In this document: one piece after another, positions 36,936 to 47,042 of the stretch
Numbering within the stretch: position 1 is the first letter of the stretch
Layout of the letters: every line of letters begins with the position of its first letter
Source: JAJXZJ01 sp050012855
Lineage (GTDB): Bacteria; Verrucomicrobiota; Verrucomicrobiia; Limisphaerales; J093
Assembly: GCA_050012855.1 (NCBI GenBank)
Contig: JBEKGJ010000003.1
Span: 62,001 to 126,000 of the forward strand
Length of the DNA stretch: 64,000 bases
Direction: 5' to 3'
The notes under the pieces: generated by a model
Databases searched by the model: none
What the model was told of the DNA's origin: nothing
Seen by the model: the letters and a program-made list of their open reading frames with translations, nothing else
Made by a program: the position numbers and the translations under genes

Positions 36936-39900
36936 TTACCTGGCCTTGTCCGGATACGGCGGTGGCGGCGGGATGGTCACCGGTTTCGTCGCCAGCTTCC
37001 CCTTGATCTCTTCAATCGCCCGGTTGAGCTGGTCGTCCACCCCGGCGAACTCGCGGGCCGGATCGTTGTCCACCACGATGTCCGGATCCACGCCGTGGCC
37101 TTCCATGATCCATTCCTTGCCCTCCAGATCGAAGCGGGAGAATTCCGCCCGGTTCAGGAATCCGCCGTCGAGCAGCGGCAGCGAGCCGCGGATGCCCACC
37201 ACACCGCCCCACGTCCTCATGCCAATGATCGGCCCCAAATTGTATTTACGGAACCGATAGCCGACGATGTCGCCGTCGCTGGCGGAAAACTGATCAACCA
37301 GGAGCACCTTCGGACCGAGCACCTGCCCGGACGGGTCCACGTTGACGCTGCCGTTGCGGGCAATGGTCCACATGGCCGGTTCCCGGTGCAGGCGTTCGAT
37401 GATCTGCGAGGACACGAAGCCGCCGCCGTTGCCCCGGCAGTCCACGATCAATGCCTCTTTGTGGAGTTGCGGATAATAGAACTTCACAAACTCGTTCAGT
37501 CCGTCAGTCATCATGTCGGGAATGTGGACATAACCGGCCTTGCCGTCCGTGGCGCGGTCCACCGTGGCGATGTTGCCCTGGACCCATTTCAAGTAATACA
37601 GCGGCCGCTCGTCGGCGGTGGGCACCACCACCTCGTCGTGGCCGCCCTCGGACTTGGGTTCACGGTTGAGCCGCAGCGTGACCTGCTTGTCCGCCTGGCC
37701 CACCAACGCGGCATAGACATCCGTCATCTGGTCCGTGGGGCGCCCGTTCACGGCCACGATGTAATCGCCGACATGGGCATTCACGCCGATCTCGGTGAGC
37801 GGCGAGCGGAGCTGTTTGTCCCAGTTCTGGCCCGGCAGGATGGCCGTAATTTGATAGAAACCAGAGGCGGCATCGCGAATCAGCGTGGCGCCCAGCAGTC
37901 CCTGCGGAATGCGCTCGGGTTTCGGATAGTCCCCGCCCCCAACATAGCAATGGCCAAGGCTGAGCTCGCCGATCAGCTCGCCAATCACATAAGTCAGGTC
38001 CGCGCGGTGCTGGACAAACGGCAGGAGCGCTTCGTAGCGCTGGCGAAGCCCGTTCCAATCCACCCCGTGCAGGTGCGGGTCATAAACGAAATCGCGCATC
38101 TGGCGCCAGCATTCGTGGTAGATCTGGTTCCACTCCGCCTGACGGTCGAGCAGCACCTTTACGTCCGCCAGGTTCAGTTTGTGGTCGGCGGTTTCCGCCT
38201 TCGCGGTGGGGAGATCCACGATGGCGAAGGTCTCGCCGCTCTTCAGCAGCATCTTCTTTTGATCGGCCGAAACGCGATAAGTATCGAACTCCCCGACCTC
38301 GGTTTCCTTCTGTTTGTCCAGGTCGAAGAGGAACAGCTTGTCCTTGCGTTCATAGAACAGTTTGTCCCCGACCGAGGTCAGGTGGCCATAGTGCCCCGCG
38401 GGCAGCGGCAGCATGGCGATGCGCTGGGGCAACCCTTCGGCATCCACCGTCACGACCACGGGCTTTGAATCCTTCTTGTCGGTATCCTTCTTGTCGCCAT
38501 TCTTCGTCTCCTCCTTGGTGGGGGCTTTCGCGTCCTCGTCCGACTTGGCCTTATCGGGCTTGTCGCCCGCTTTGTCCGCGTCCTTGCCCAGTTTCACTTC
38601 GTCGCTCTTGGGCGCGAGGGGTGAGTGTGTGTCCCGGGCCAGGGTGACAAAGAAGATGTCCGCCATCTCGCGATAAACGAAGTTCGCCTCCAATTCGCTG
38701 AAGGTCGGCGAGAAGGACCGGTCGGACATGAAGAACAGCAGTTTGCCGTCGCTGCTGAATGCCGGTCCACCGACGTCGAACCAGCCGTCGGAAACCTGGA
38801 CCTTGGTTTTCGACTCCAACCCATACAGATAGATGTTGGGGAACCGGCGCTCCTCCGGCCGCGTGAAGGCGATCCATCGGCTGTCGGGCGACCAGGTGAA
38901 ATCGGCGATTTCCCACGCGGGCGACTGGTCCACCATAGTCACCTGCTTGGAGTCGAGTTCCACGAACTGGAGCCGGTTCTTCTTGTCGGACCAGAGCAGG
39001 CGTTTGGAATCCGGCGACCATTTCGGCGCGTATTTGTAGGTGTCGGCGCCAGTGGTGAGCTGGGTCGGGGCTCCTGACCCGTCCTGCGGCCGAACATAGA
39101 CCTCATCCTCACCGGAGGCGTCGGCGATGTAGCCGATCCATTTGCCATCGGGCGACCAAACGGCGTCGCGCTCGTGGACGCCCGGGGTCTGCGTGAGGTT
39201 GCGCGTGGGACCATTTTTAGCCGGCACGGTGAACAGGTCGCCACGGGCGGTGAACACCGCGCGGGCGCCGTCGGGCGCGAGATCGAAATCGGTGATGAAC
39301 TTGCCGGCCTCTTTCCAGCCGCCGCGGCCGATGGCCAAATCCTCCTCGATCTGCACCGGCACCTGCCGCAGCGTCTCCGTGGCGAGGTCGAACCGGTAAA
39401 TGAAGCCGCCATTCTCGAGGACAATCGCCTGGTCGCCAAGCGACGGGAACTTGAGGTCGAACTCCGTGAACTGGGTGAGTTGGCGGACGGCCTTGGTTTT
39501 CAGGTCGCACACGAACAGGTTCATCTTGCGGTTCGCATCGCGGTCCGAGACGAAATAAATGCGCTCGCCACTCCACATCGGAAAGACATCCTGCGCCCCG
39601 CTGTCGGTGATCCGTTCGGTGGTTTTTGAGGCAAAATCATAAATCCAGATCGAGTCAGCCTGGCCGCCCCGGTAGCGCTTCCAGGTGCGAAACTCGCGGA
39701 AGCCGCGGTTGTACGCCAACCGCTTTCCATCCGGCGAAAACGAGCACCAACCGCCGCGCGGGAGCGGCAGAATCTCCGGCACCCCGCCGTCCACTCTGGC
39801 CAGCGTGAGCTGCCCCTTCCAGTCGTTCCACTCGATCCGCCGCGAGCGATAGACGACGGTCTGGTTGTCACGCCAGGTCATGACGATGTTGTTCGGCCCC

Positions 39901-40283
39901 ATGCGATCGGAAACGTCGTCGCGACCCAGCGTGGCCGTGTAGGTCAGGCGTCGGGGTGGACCGCCCGCGGCCGGCATAAGATAAACCTCCGTGTTGCCGT
40001 CGTATTGCGCCGTGAAGGCGATCCACTGTCCATCCGGCGAAAAGCGTGGAAACATCTCGTAGCTGTTCCGGTCACTGGTCAGCCGCCGGGCCACACCGCC
40101 ATCGGCCGAAACCGTGTAGAGGTCACCCGCGTAGCCGAAGACGATCTGGTCACCGTGGATGGCGGGGAAGCGGAGCAGGCGAGCCTCAGGCGCAGACAGG
40201 GCCGACAGGGCGAAGGCGAGGAGCGACAGAAGCCCGGCGGGCGTCCGCCAGCGGCGGAACACGGAGCGATTCAACAAACGCAT
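36936..40283 (-). CDS. Tricorn-like S41 protease
   Basis: An 1115-residue exported protease. After a signal peptide (TPAGLLSLLAFALSALSA) come two beta-propellers with WD40/TolB-like blades (FPRFSPDGQWIAF, DAVWSPDGKWIGYI, FTWSPDSRWIAFTR), a lysine/aspartate-rich linker (KDADKAGDKPDKAKSDEDAK), a C1 helical segment with IYHECWRQMRDFVYDPHLHG, a PDZ domain (GVNAHVGDYIVAVNGRPTDQ), and the S41 core. The nucleophile is Ser1002 in DQFSASDGDI; the His of IYHECW and Glu of IMEGHGVDPD complete the tricorn-type site. The tail is KPVTIPPPPPYPDKAR, and a duplicate of this tail's DNA lies at 35977. Confidence 0.9.
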   Translation of the reverse strand: MRLLNRSVFRRWRTPAGLLSLLAFALSALSAPEARLLRFPAIHGDQIVFGYAGDLYTVSADGGVARRLTSDRNSYEMFPRFSPDGQWIAFTAQYDGNTEVYLMPAAGGPPRRLTYTATLGRDDVSDRMGPNNIVMTWRDNQTVVYRSRRIEWNDWKGQLTLARVDGGVPEILPLPRGGWCSFSPDGKRLAYNRGFREFRTWKRYRGGQADSIWIYDFASKTTERITDSGAQDVFPMWSGERIYFVSDRDANRKMNLFVCDLKTKAVRQLTQFTEFDLKFPSLGDQAIVLENGGFIYRFDLATETLRQVPVQIEEDLAIGRGGWKEAGKFITDFDLAPDGARAVFTARGDLFTVPAKNGPTRNLTQTPGVHERDAVWSPDGKWIGYIADASGEDEVYVRPQDGSGAPTQLTTGADTYKYAPKWSPDSKRLLWSDKKNRLQFVELDSKQVTMVDQSPAWEIADFTWSPDSRWIAFTRPEERRFPNIYLYGLESKTKVQVSDGWFDVGGPAFSSDGKLLFFMSDRSFSPTFSELEANFVYREMADIFFVTLARDTHSPLAPKSDEVKLGKDADKAGDKPDKAKSDEDAKAPTKEETKNGDKKDTDKKDSKPVVVTVDAEGLPQRIAMLPLPAGHYGHLTSVGDKLFYERKDKLFLFDLDKQKETEVGEFDTYRVSADQKKMLLKSGETFAIVDLPTAKAETADHKLNLADVKVLLDRQAEWNQIYHECWRQMRDFVYDPHLHGVDWNGLRQRYEALLPFVQHRADLTYVIGELIGELSLGHCYVGGGDYPKPERIPQGLLGATLIRDAASGFYQITAILPGQNWDKQLRSPLTEIGVNAHVGDYIVAVNGRPTDQMTDVYAALVGQADKQVTLRLNREPKSEGGHDEVVVPTADERPLYYLKWVQGNIATVDRATDGKAGYVHIPDMMTDGLNEFVKFYYPQLHKEALIVDCRGNGGGFVSSQIIERLHREPAMWTIARNGSVNVDPSGQVLGPKVLLVDQFSASDGDIVGYRFRKYNLGPIIGMRTWGGVVGIRGSLPLLDGGFLNRAEFSRFDLEGKEWIMEGHGVDPDIVVDNDPAREFAGVDDQLNRAIEEIKGKLATKPVTIPPPPPYPDKAR

Positions 40284-40651
40284 GGCGCAGGATCGTAACC
40301 GGGCCGCGGGCGTTGGAAATACCAAACGTGCCCCACCGGCGCGGCGGTTCTCGCTTTGCACTTCGCCCCTCGCCCTTCATCATTCGCACTTCGTATGGTG
40401 GCTGCCCGATGCTGGGCGGGCAGTCTTCCTTCCTGAACTCTCAACTCACTTCGCCTCGCAACTGCCTCCGCTCATCTCCGGGCCCAGCGATCCGCAACCC
40501 ACCATGAGTCGAATCGAAGCACGACCGCATCTTCGAGTCCGTGCATCGCTGCGCCCGGCCCGCGGGTCCGGTGCGAATTCGATTGTCAGCCCCGCCTGAA
40601 CTGCTACAGTCAGCCGGTTGTTGATTTGATGAGGACTTGCAAACGATCACT
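40284..40651. other. Intergenic stretch with a family 3 repeat
   Basis: A 368-base gap between divergent genes. It holds pyrimidine-rich short tandem words (CTTCGCCCCTCGCCCTTCAT near 40363), a full family 3 repeat (40397-40507), and about 140 further bases without recognisable features. Promoters for both flanking genes must be here. Confidence 0.55.
40397..40507 (+). repeat. Dispersed repeat, family 3, copy 2
   Basis: Left end GGTGGCTGCCCGATGCTGGG with internal hairpin CTGCCCG/CGGGCAG; right end GGCCCAGCGATCCGCAACCC followed by ACCATGA. Same ends as the copy at 6826-6910, but the middle is longer and unrelated (TCTCAACTCACTTCGCCTCG-type words). This shows that ends are conserved while the interior is free to vary. 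Confidence 0.6.
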
Positions 40652-40867
40652 ATGACGGCAGCGGCGGATGGTAACGACCGGCTGAAAGATTTCAGCGTTT
40701 ACCAGGAGTATCTGGCCGAGCGGGACGAAATCCTGAAACACAAGTGGATCGAGTCGCAGAAGGCAGGCCACGACTTGGGCTTCGAGTGGGCGCTCACGGA
40801 CTGGGTGGTCAAGTACCGGACCGGCTGGCGCAAATGGCGCAAGAGCCTGCGTAACGCCTCCAACTGA
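40652..40867 (+). CDS. Small conserved-looking hypothetical
   Basis: A 71-residue acidic-then-basic protein: FSVYQEYLAERDEILKHKWI, ESQKAGHDLGFEWALTDWVV, KYRTGWRKWRKSLRN. The pattern of a helix with HKW-xES-KAG-DIGF-xAL-DW resembles a small domain I have seen in cyanobacterial and verrucomicrobial genomes, without known function. ATG 40652 was preferred; TTG 40637, with GAGG before it, is an alternative. It lies 89 bases before pyrR and may be co-transcribed. Confidence 0.6.
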   Translation: MTAAADGNDRLKDFSVYQEYLAERDEILKHKWIESQKAGHDLGFEWALTDWVVKYRTGWRKWRKSLRNASN

Positions 40868-40956
40868 ACTGCACTGCCCCGGTTCTCCCGATCCCCCCGC
40901 CAGAGCACCGCGGCCTTTCGCCTACTCCCATTGCCTCCCCGAGTTTTTCGCTTCCC

Positions 40957-41511
40957 ATGACCCAATCCGTTCCCTCCCTCCAAGTGCTGATGACCGATGC
41001 CGATGTTGTGCGCACGCTAACGCGCATGGCCCGGGAGATCGCCGCCGCCAACCCGCCACCCTCCGCCCTCGTGCTGGCCGGCATCCAGACCGGCGGCGTG
41101 CACATCGCCCGCCGTCTGGCCGAGGCCCTGCGCGAAGTGGGCGGCCCGAGCGTCGAACTGGGTGAACTCGACATCAACATGCACCGGGACGACCTCGACG
41201 CCCACCCCGCCCCGCCGATGCATCACACCGCCATGCCCCTGGATCTTTCCGGCAAGGACGTCGTGCTCGTGGACGACGTGATCTCCAGCGGCCGCACCGT
41301 GCGCGCCGCACTGGACGCCCTCCACGACCTCGGCCGGCCGCGCCGCATCCAACTGGCCGTTCTGGTTGACCGCGGCCACAGCAAGCTGCCCATCAAGGCC
41401 GATTTTATTGGCGTCACCGTGCCCACCGCGCCTGCCGACAAGGTGAACGTCCAGGTGACCGGCACGCCGGCCGCCTTCAAAGTCGTTCTTGAAAAGGCCG
41501 CCCTTCCGTAG
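40957..41511 (+). CDS. pyrR: PyrR bifunctional uracil phosphoribosyltransferase/regulator
   Basis: A 184-residue type I phosphoribosyltransferase. The PRPP-binding loop VVLVDDVISSGRTVRAALD is intact, and LAVLVDRGHSKLPIKADFIG is the PyrR-specific segment. It stands 12 bases before pyrB, as in many pyrimidine operons. In Firmicutes PyrR binds pyr mRNA to cause attenuation; the upstream gap here is only 89 bases and I see no clear anti-terminator/terminator pair, so the regulatory role is inferred from the family only. Salvage of uracil to UMP is the enzymatic role. Confidence 0.9.
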   Translation: MTQSVPSLQVLMTDADVVRTLTRMAREIAAANPPPSALVLAGIQTGGVHIARRLAEALREVGGPSVELGELDINMHRDDLDAHPAPPMHHTAMPLDLSGKDVVLVDDVISSGRTVRAALDALHDLGRPRRIQLAVLVDRGHSKLPIKADFIGVTVPTAPADKVNVQVTGTPAAFKVVLEKAALP

Positions 41512-41523
41512 CTGAATGGCGCC

Positions 41524-42501
<978 letters not shown>

Positions 42502-42504
42502 TGC

Positions 42505-42674
42505 GGTGTCTCAGAATTGGCTGCACCTTGGGGTGGCAAAGCGCCAGAGGGCTGGCGCACTCCAAGACGCTGGCGCGTCCTCCGATGGGCCGGAAAACGC
42601 GAAGCGTCTTGGAGTGCGGTAGTCCGCTACCGCTTTCCACCGCTGGCGAAAGGCACTGGCGATTCTGAGACACC
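42505..42674. repeat. MITE-like element with terminal inverted repeats
   Basis: About 170 bp with ends GGTGTCTCAGAATTGG and GCGATTCTGAGACACC, inverted repeats of about 14 bp with one mismatch. Inside, ACTCCAAGACGCTGGCGC and GCGAAGCGTCTTGGAGT form a second inverted repeat, so the single strand could fold into a long stem. No protein is encoded. It starts four bases after the pyrB stop and could act as a terminator for that operon. Confidence 0.75.
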
Positions 42675-42726
42675 ACAGTGGGTCACGACCCACGGCCGTG
42701 CCGCTTGACCTGCCGCACCACCCCGG

Positions 42727-43308
42727 TCACGTCGGTGCGCCGACGCCCAGCTTGAGGAAGTTGGCGAGAATGGTCCGGCCACTCTCCGACAGGATGCTCT
42801 CCGGGTGGAATTGCACGCCCCAAATGGGAAACTCCCGGTGCCGCACGGCCATGACCTCGCCCTCCTCCGTCTCCGCGGTGACCTCCAGGCAGGCGGGGAG
42901 TGAATCGCGCTGGATCACCAGCGAATGATAGCGCGTCGCCGAAAACGGATTCGGCATGCCCACGAAGAGGTCCTTTCCGTTGTGGTGGATCAGCGAGGTC
43001 TTGCCGTGCATCATCCGGTAATTGACCACCACGTTCGCGCCGAAGACATGACCGATACACTGATGACCCAGGCACACACCAAGGATCGGCACCTGGCCCG
43101 CCAGCGCGCGAATGATGTCGTTCGACAACCCGGACTCGCGGGGCGAGCAAGGACCCGGCGAAATCAGGATGCGCTCTGGTCGAAGCTCGCGGATGCGCTC
43201 AAGCGTGATCTGGTCATTACGATGGACCGCCAGCTCCACCTGCATCTCCCCCAAATACTGGACGAGGTTGTAGGTAAACGAATCGTAATTGTCGATGACC
43301 AGGACCAT
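42727..43308 (-). CDS. Anthranilate/aminodeoxychorismate synthase glutamine amidotransferase (TrpG/PabA)
   Basis: A 193-residue class I amidotransferase. It begins MVLVIDNYDSFTYNLVQYLG, the typical TrpG/PabA opening. The nucleophile is Cys79 in ILGVCLGHQCIG and the His-Glu pair is in GVQFHPESILSE. The ISPGPCSPRESG oxyanion loop is present. It supplies ammonia to either TrpE or PabB; no large subunit is nearby, so the choice between folate and tryptophan synthesis cannot be made, and one protein often serves both. It reads towards the MITE-like element after pyrB. Confidence 0.9.
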   Translation of the reverse strand: MVLVIDNYDSFTYNLVQYLGEMQVELAVHRNDQITLERIRELRPERILISPGPCSPRESGLSNDIIRALAGQVPILGVCLGHQCIGHVFGANVVVNYRMMHGKTSLIHHNGKDLFVGMPNPFSATRYHSLVIQRDSLPACLEVTAETEEGEVMAVRHREFPIWGVQFHPESILSESGRTILANFLKLGVGAPT

Positions 43309-43744
43309 AACGCCGACGGGAAGGTAACCGGAAAGCCGGAAAATTAAAGGGGAAAGCGGCGACCGTGCCTGGGCGGGCAGTTCGTGCTGTGCGACCGCTG
43401 ATCACCTCCGGACGCTCCGCCGCTGGCTGAACGATCCCGTCGCGGCCCGGCGGTCAGCGCTTTGCCCTTCGCCCCTTGCCCTTCGTCATTCGCCATTCGC
43501 CCTTCGCCTCGGTGGCTGCCCGACGGCTGAGCGGGCAGGTTAGCCCCTCTCTCATTCTCCGTCACATCCGAATTCCCGGAGCCTGAACAGCGTGGGCTCG
43601 GGGAGAATCTTCGCGGCCCAAGGTGTTCGACCCTGGTTCCCTGGAGATCTTCAACGCCTCGGCTTGGACAAACCCGATGGCGATTTCCTTTTCGCCACGC
43701 CGCCGGTTTCGGACGCTGCGAGGGCGATCACGACGGCGGGACGC
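43309..43744. other. Intergenic stretch with pyrimidine-rich words and a half repeat
   Basis: A 436-base gap between two minus-strand genes. It has a run of short CCCTTCG-type words (GCCCTTCGCCCCTTGCCCTT and neighbours, about 43463-43510), the left-end half of the family 3 repeat at 43511-43538, and no visible gene or terminator. Confidence 0.55.
43511..43538 (+). repeat. Dispersed repeat, family 3, left-end half copy
   Basis: GGTGGCTGCCCGACGGCTGA followed by GCGGGCAG matches the left end of the copies at 6826 and 40397, keeping the CTGCCCG/CGGGCAG hairpin. The right end is missing. Confidence 0.5.
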
Positions 43745-44716
43745 TCATTTCCCGTCGCGCCTGGCTTTCTCGACCTGCTCCTTGATCCAGGGATAGGTTC
43801 TGGCGATGCCGTCGCGCAGGCTGAACCTCGATTCCCAGCCGGTTGAGCGGATGCGGTCGTTGGTAAAGTTACGGGCATCCACCCCGACCGGGCCGGGGAT
43901 GTGTTTGAGCCGGATCTTTTTCCCCGCCACATCCGCAATCGTGGCGATGAGTTGATCAACGGAGACATACTCGGGGCGGCCGATGTTGACGCCGTTTTCC
44001 AGGTCCGATTGCATCAGGCGGACGATACCCTCGACCAGGTCATCAATATAAGTGTAGGCGCGCATGGCCTTGCCGTCGCCCCAAACCTCGATCGTCGCGC
44101 CGTCCGGGGCCGCGGCGATCTTGCGGCAGAGGGCGGCGGGGGCCTTCTCGCGACCGCCCTGCCAGGTCCCCTCGGGGCCGTAGGTGTTCTGGAAGCGGGC
44201 CAGGCGGACGACCATGCCCGTGCGGCGGCCGTACGCCATGGCCATGCGCTCGGCGTAGAGTTTCTCCCAGCCGTATTCATTGTCGGGCAGGGCCGGATAG
44301 GCATCCGCTTCGGTCAGCGGGGATTCCTCGGCCTGCATGTTGCGGTAAACACAGGCGGACGAGGAGAAGAAGTAACGCTTGACGCCCAGGGCGGAGCTGA
44401 CGTGGGTCATGTTGATGTTGACCAGCGCGCTGTTGCGCATGATCTCGCATTCGGCCGAGCTGATAAAGCCCATGCCGCCCATGTCCGCGGCCAACTGGTA
44501 AACTTCGTCGAATTTCTCGTTGTGGGCGAGACTCACCGCCAAATGGCAGTTCGGCTCCTCGCGCAAGTCGAGAAGGCAAAACTCGTCGGCCGGACTGGGC
44601 GAGTACTCCGGCCGTTTGAGGTCCACGCCGCGGACCCAGTAGCCGTCTGCTTTCAGGCGTTTGACCAGGTGGCTGGCGATGAAACCGCCGGCGCCGCAAA
44701 CCAGGGCTTTCTTCAT
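43745..44716 (-). CDS. NAD-dependent epimerase, GDP-mannose 3,5-epimerase type
   Basis: A 323-residue extended short-chain dehydrogenase. The dinucleotide loop GAGGFIASHLVKRL opens the protein; the catalytic pair is in NEYGWEKLYAERM (YxxxK). The segment MGGMGFISSAECEIMRNSAL is characteristic of GDP-mannose 3,5-epimerases, as is RLARFQNTYGPEGTWQGG. The product would be GDP-L-galactose or GDP-gulose for surface polysaccharide, but related C5/C3 epimerases on other nucleotide sugars cannot be excluded. No other sugar-nucleotide genes are adjacent. Confidence 0.85.
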   Translation of the reverse strand: MKKALVCGAGGFIASHLVKRLKADGYWVRGVDLKRPEYSPSPADEFCLLDLREEPNCHLAVSLAHNEKFDEVYQLAADMGGMGFISSAECEIMRNSALVNINMTHVSSALGVKRYFFSSSACVYRNMQAEESPLTEADAYPALPDNEYGWEKLYAERMAMAYGRRTGMVVRLARFQNTYGPEGTWQGGREKAPAALCRKIAAAPDGATIEVWGDGKAMRAYTYIDDLVEGIVRLMQSDLENGVNIGRPEYVSVDQLIATIADVAGKKIRLKHIPGPVGVDARNFTNDRIRSTGWESRFSLRDGIARTYPWIKEQVEKARRDGK

Positions 44717-45955
44717 GACGATGTCCTTTGATGATGGAATTGGAAGAGCACGACCGGCAATTTGACCCTGGGGTAATCGCGCGTAAAATGTCGTCGAATA
44801 GTACCTCTAAGACACGAAAGGAGCATCAGCGACTGGCTTGGTGGAATTGAGGCCGATCCGGTTCACTGCCGCCATCATCCACGGCTAGGCCCCCATGGTC
44901 AATGACGGAAAATGGCAAGGCTCGGGATGGATTGTCGCAAACCGACAGGCAAATGCCTTGTGCGGCGCAGCCGGTTCATTGACGCTGCGCCGGTGAGGGA
45001 AAGCTGGTTTTCGCTCGCGATCATTTTAGCAGACACGCTGCCAGAATGAGGTGAAGCGTCAAGCGACAAGTTTCGCGGCTTTTTGACGGTTTTGGCCCGG
45101 CGCGGGGAGTGTCCGAATTTGCCTTGCACGGTGGGGCGTCCTCGCGAGCCGCAATCAGGTTGATGGTTGAGAGTTGAGCGACCGGAGGAGGGTCGCGGCA
45201 AACCTCGCACGCCGACCTCACGAACCCTCGCGAACTCGCAACTCGCAATTCTCTGGTGGGGCTGAACACTTCAAACTTGAAACTTGAAACTCAGAACTTC
45301 TTTCCGGCTCGTCAGAGCCTCGCCCCACCAAATCGGGACACTGCCCAGACCAAACCCAGGCCCCGGTGGAAAGGCGCCTTCATCGTCGCGGCTGGCATCG
45401 GGCTGCGTTAATGTGCTGCTTCGACCTCTCCCAACCCGCATGGGCCAAACCGCGGTAACCGGCGCAGCAGAAAACGGCCGAGGTAGGCCGATCCAGAACG
45501 AAACCGGTGCTTCTTAAGGAGACAAAAACTGTGACTCTCGCCTGTGTTTGCAGGGTGATCGTGTTTCGATTTCTCTCGGAGTGTTGCCCTCACCCCTCCC
45601 GCTATTCCGCCCATTCGTTACAGTGGCCCGGTTCTTGATTCCGGCCTGATCCTCCCTTCGTTGCTCGATCCGTGGACGCAATCGGCACCCCCAACAAGGC
45701 GGAAATTGAACCGCCGCGGTACCCACCCCCATCAAAGTTCAAACCACGCGCAGTTTTTCCTACCATCACGGCTGGTGACGCGGTTTACCCTACGGAAGCG
45801 ACGGCTCGGGCCAGCGTATTCCTTGCCGGCTTGGCCTGGAATATGCTAATTTTCCACTCGATCATCGCCGTATGGTGTTTGATCGTGCCTGGGTGATGGA
45901 CGCAACCAGGTGAACGTGCCCAAGCATTCGGTCGTCGGTCAGTCATCAGTTCAAC
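44717..45955. other. 1.2-kb non-coding region
   Basis: The largest gap in the window. The first 390 bases contain nothing I can name. A composite family 2 repeat occupies 45109-45345. From about 45350 on, GC content falls gradually. An AAGGAG at 45518 stands nine bases before a GTG that opens a 36-codon frame, but its product has no recognisable features, so it is not called. No tRNA or known ncRNA motif was recognised. Surface-protein genes begin at its right edge, so the region may carry their promoter. Confidence 0.5.
45109..45345. repeat. Dispersed repeat, family 2, composite copy
   Basis: Left end GTGTCCGAATTTGCC then GGTGGGGCGTCCTCGCGAGC; right end, read inverted, GGCAGTGTCCCGATTTGGTG then GGGCGAGGCTCTGACGAGCC. 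The two ends are therefore terminal inverted repeats around about 150 bases that include AACTTGAAACTTGAAAC-type short repeats. The same ends with a much shorter middle form the copy at 32011-32085. Confidence 0.55.
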
Positions 45956-46954
45956 ATGCCGACAGCCATGAGAACCCGAACCTCGATCGCGCGAACAACC
46001 AGCCGGGAAACAACGGCTCGGCGTTTGATAACCGCTTGCGCCAGAAGCCTGACGCCACTGCTGCTCTTGATGCTCGCCGGGGAGGCCCAGGCCCAGTTCA
46101 ACTACACGACCAACAATGGCACGATCACCATCGTGGAATACACCGGTTCCGGAGGTGCCATGACCGTCCCAGCGACGATTGATGGTTTGCCGGTCACCAG
46201 CATCGGGGACGAGGCGTTCGCGTACTGCTACAGCCTAATCAACGTGACCATCCCGAACAGCGTAACCAACCTCGGAAGAGCTGTGTTCGCGGTCTGCACC
46301 AATCTGGCCAGCGTCACGCTCGGCAACAGCGTCACCAGCATCGGGAACGGTGCGTTCTATTGCACCGGCCTGACCAGCGTGGCGATCCCGAACAGCGACA
46401 CCACCATCGGGACTCAGGCGTTCGAGGAATGCAGGAGCCTGGCCAGCGTTACAATCGGTAACGGCGTCACCACCATCGGGGATGAGGCGTTCTGGGGCTG
46501 CACCCGGCTGACCAGCGTCACGATCCCCGACAGCGTCACCAACATCGGGACCGCGGTGTTCTCTGGCTGCACCATCCTGACGGGAATCTATTTCCTAGGT
46601 AACGCCCCCAGCGGTGGCGGGTATTCATCTGACAATGTCAGTGCGACCGTTTATTACTTGCCGGGTACCGCGGGCTGGGGCAAGACGCTTGGCGGTCTGC
46701 CGACGGCGTTATGGTTGGTTTCGAACCCTTTGATTCTAAACAACGGTCCCCGTTTTGGCGTGCTAACCAACCGTTTCGGTTTCGTCATCTCCTGGGCAAC
46801 CAACTTGGCCGTCGTTGTGGAAGCCTGCACAAACCTGGCCAAACCCGCATGGTCCCCGGTGGGAACCAACACGCTCACTGGCGGCTCGTCCTATTTCAGC
46901 GATCCCCGCTGGACGAACATTCCCGTCCGCTTTTACCGCCTCCGCTCACCGTGA
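45956..46954 (+). CDS. BspA-like leucine-rich-repeat surface protein 1
   Basis: About 332 residues. A long arginine-rich N-terminus leads to a hydrophobic stretch, LTPLLLLMLAGEAQAQ, giving an export signal; ATG 45968 is an alternative start. Residues about 75-220 contain six or so LRR_5/BspA repeats of 23 residues with the core VTIPNSVTSIG and GAFxxC. The C-terminal 80 residues include LAVVVEACTNLAKPAWSPVG and end RFYRLRSP, a terminal domain shared with the protein at 47540 and common at the end of verrucomicrobial secreted proteins. Role presumably adhesion or surface binding. Confidence 0.8.
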   Translation: MPTAMRTRTSIARTTSRETTARRLITACARSLTPLLLLMLAGEAQAQFNYTTNNGTITIVEYTGSGGAMTVPATIDGLPVTSIGDEAFAYCYSLINVTIPNSVTNLGRAVFAVCTNLASVTLGNSVTSIGNGAFYCTGLTSVAIPNSDTTIGTQAFEECRSLASVTIGNGVTTIGDEAFWGCTRLTSVTIPDSVTNIGTAVFSGCTILTGIYFLGNAPSGGGYSSDNVSATVYYLPGTAGWGKTLGGLPTALWLVSNPLILNNGPRFGVLTNRFGFVISWATNLAVVVEACTNLAKPAWSPVGTNTLTGGSSYFSDPRWTNIPVRFYRLRSP

Positions 46955-47042
46955 CGAGGTGATTTTCGGTGTTGTGTGCGGCGATGCAGGTGATACGATG
47001 ACGATTGTCCGTCCGGTTATTGACACAAGTTGTTGGGATTGA

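Noticed and set aside
45527..45640. A 36-codon GTG-started frame after AAGGAG at 45518
   Set aside because: The ribosome-site spacing is good, but the product is cysteine/arginine-rich without pattern and lies in a repeat-containing gap.
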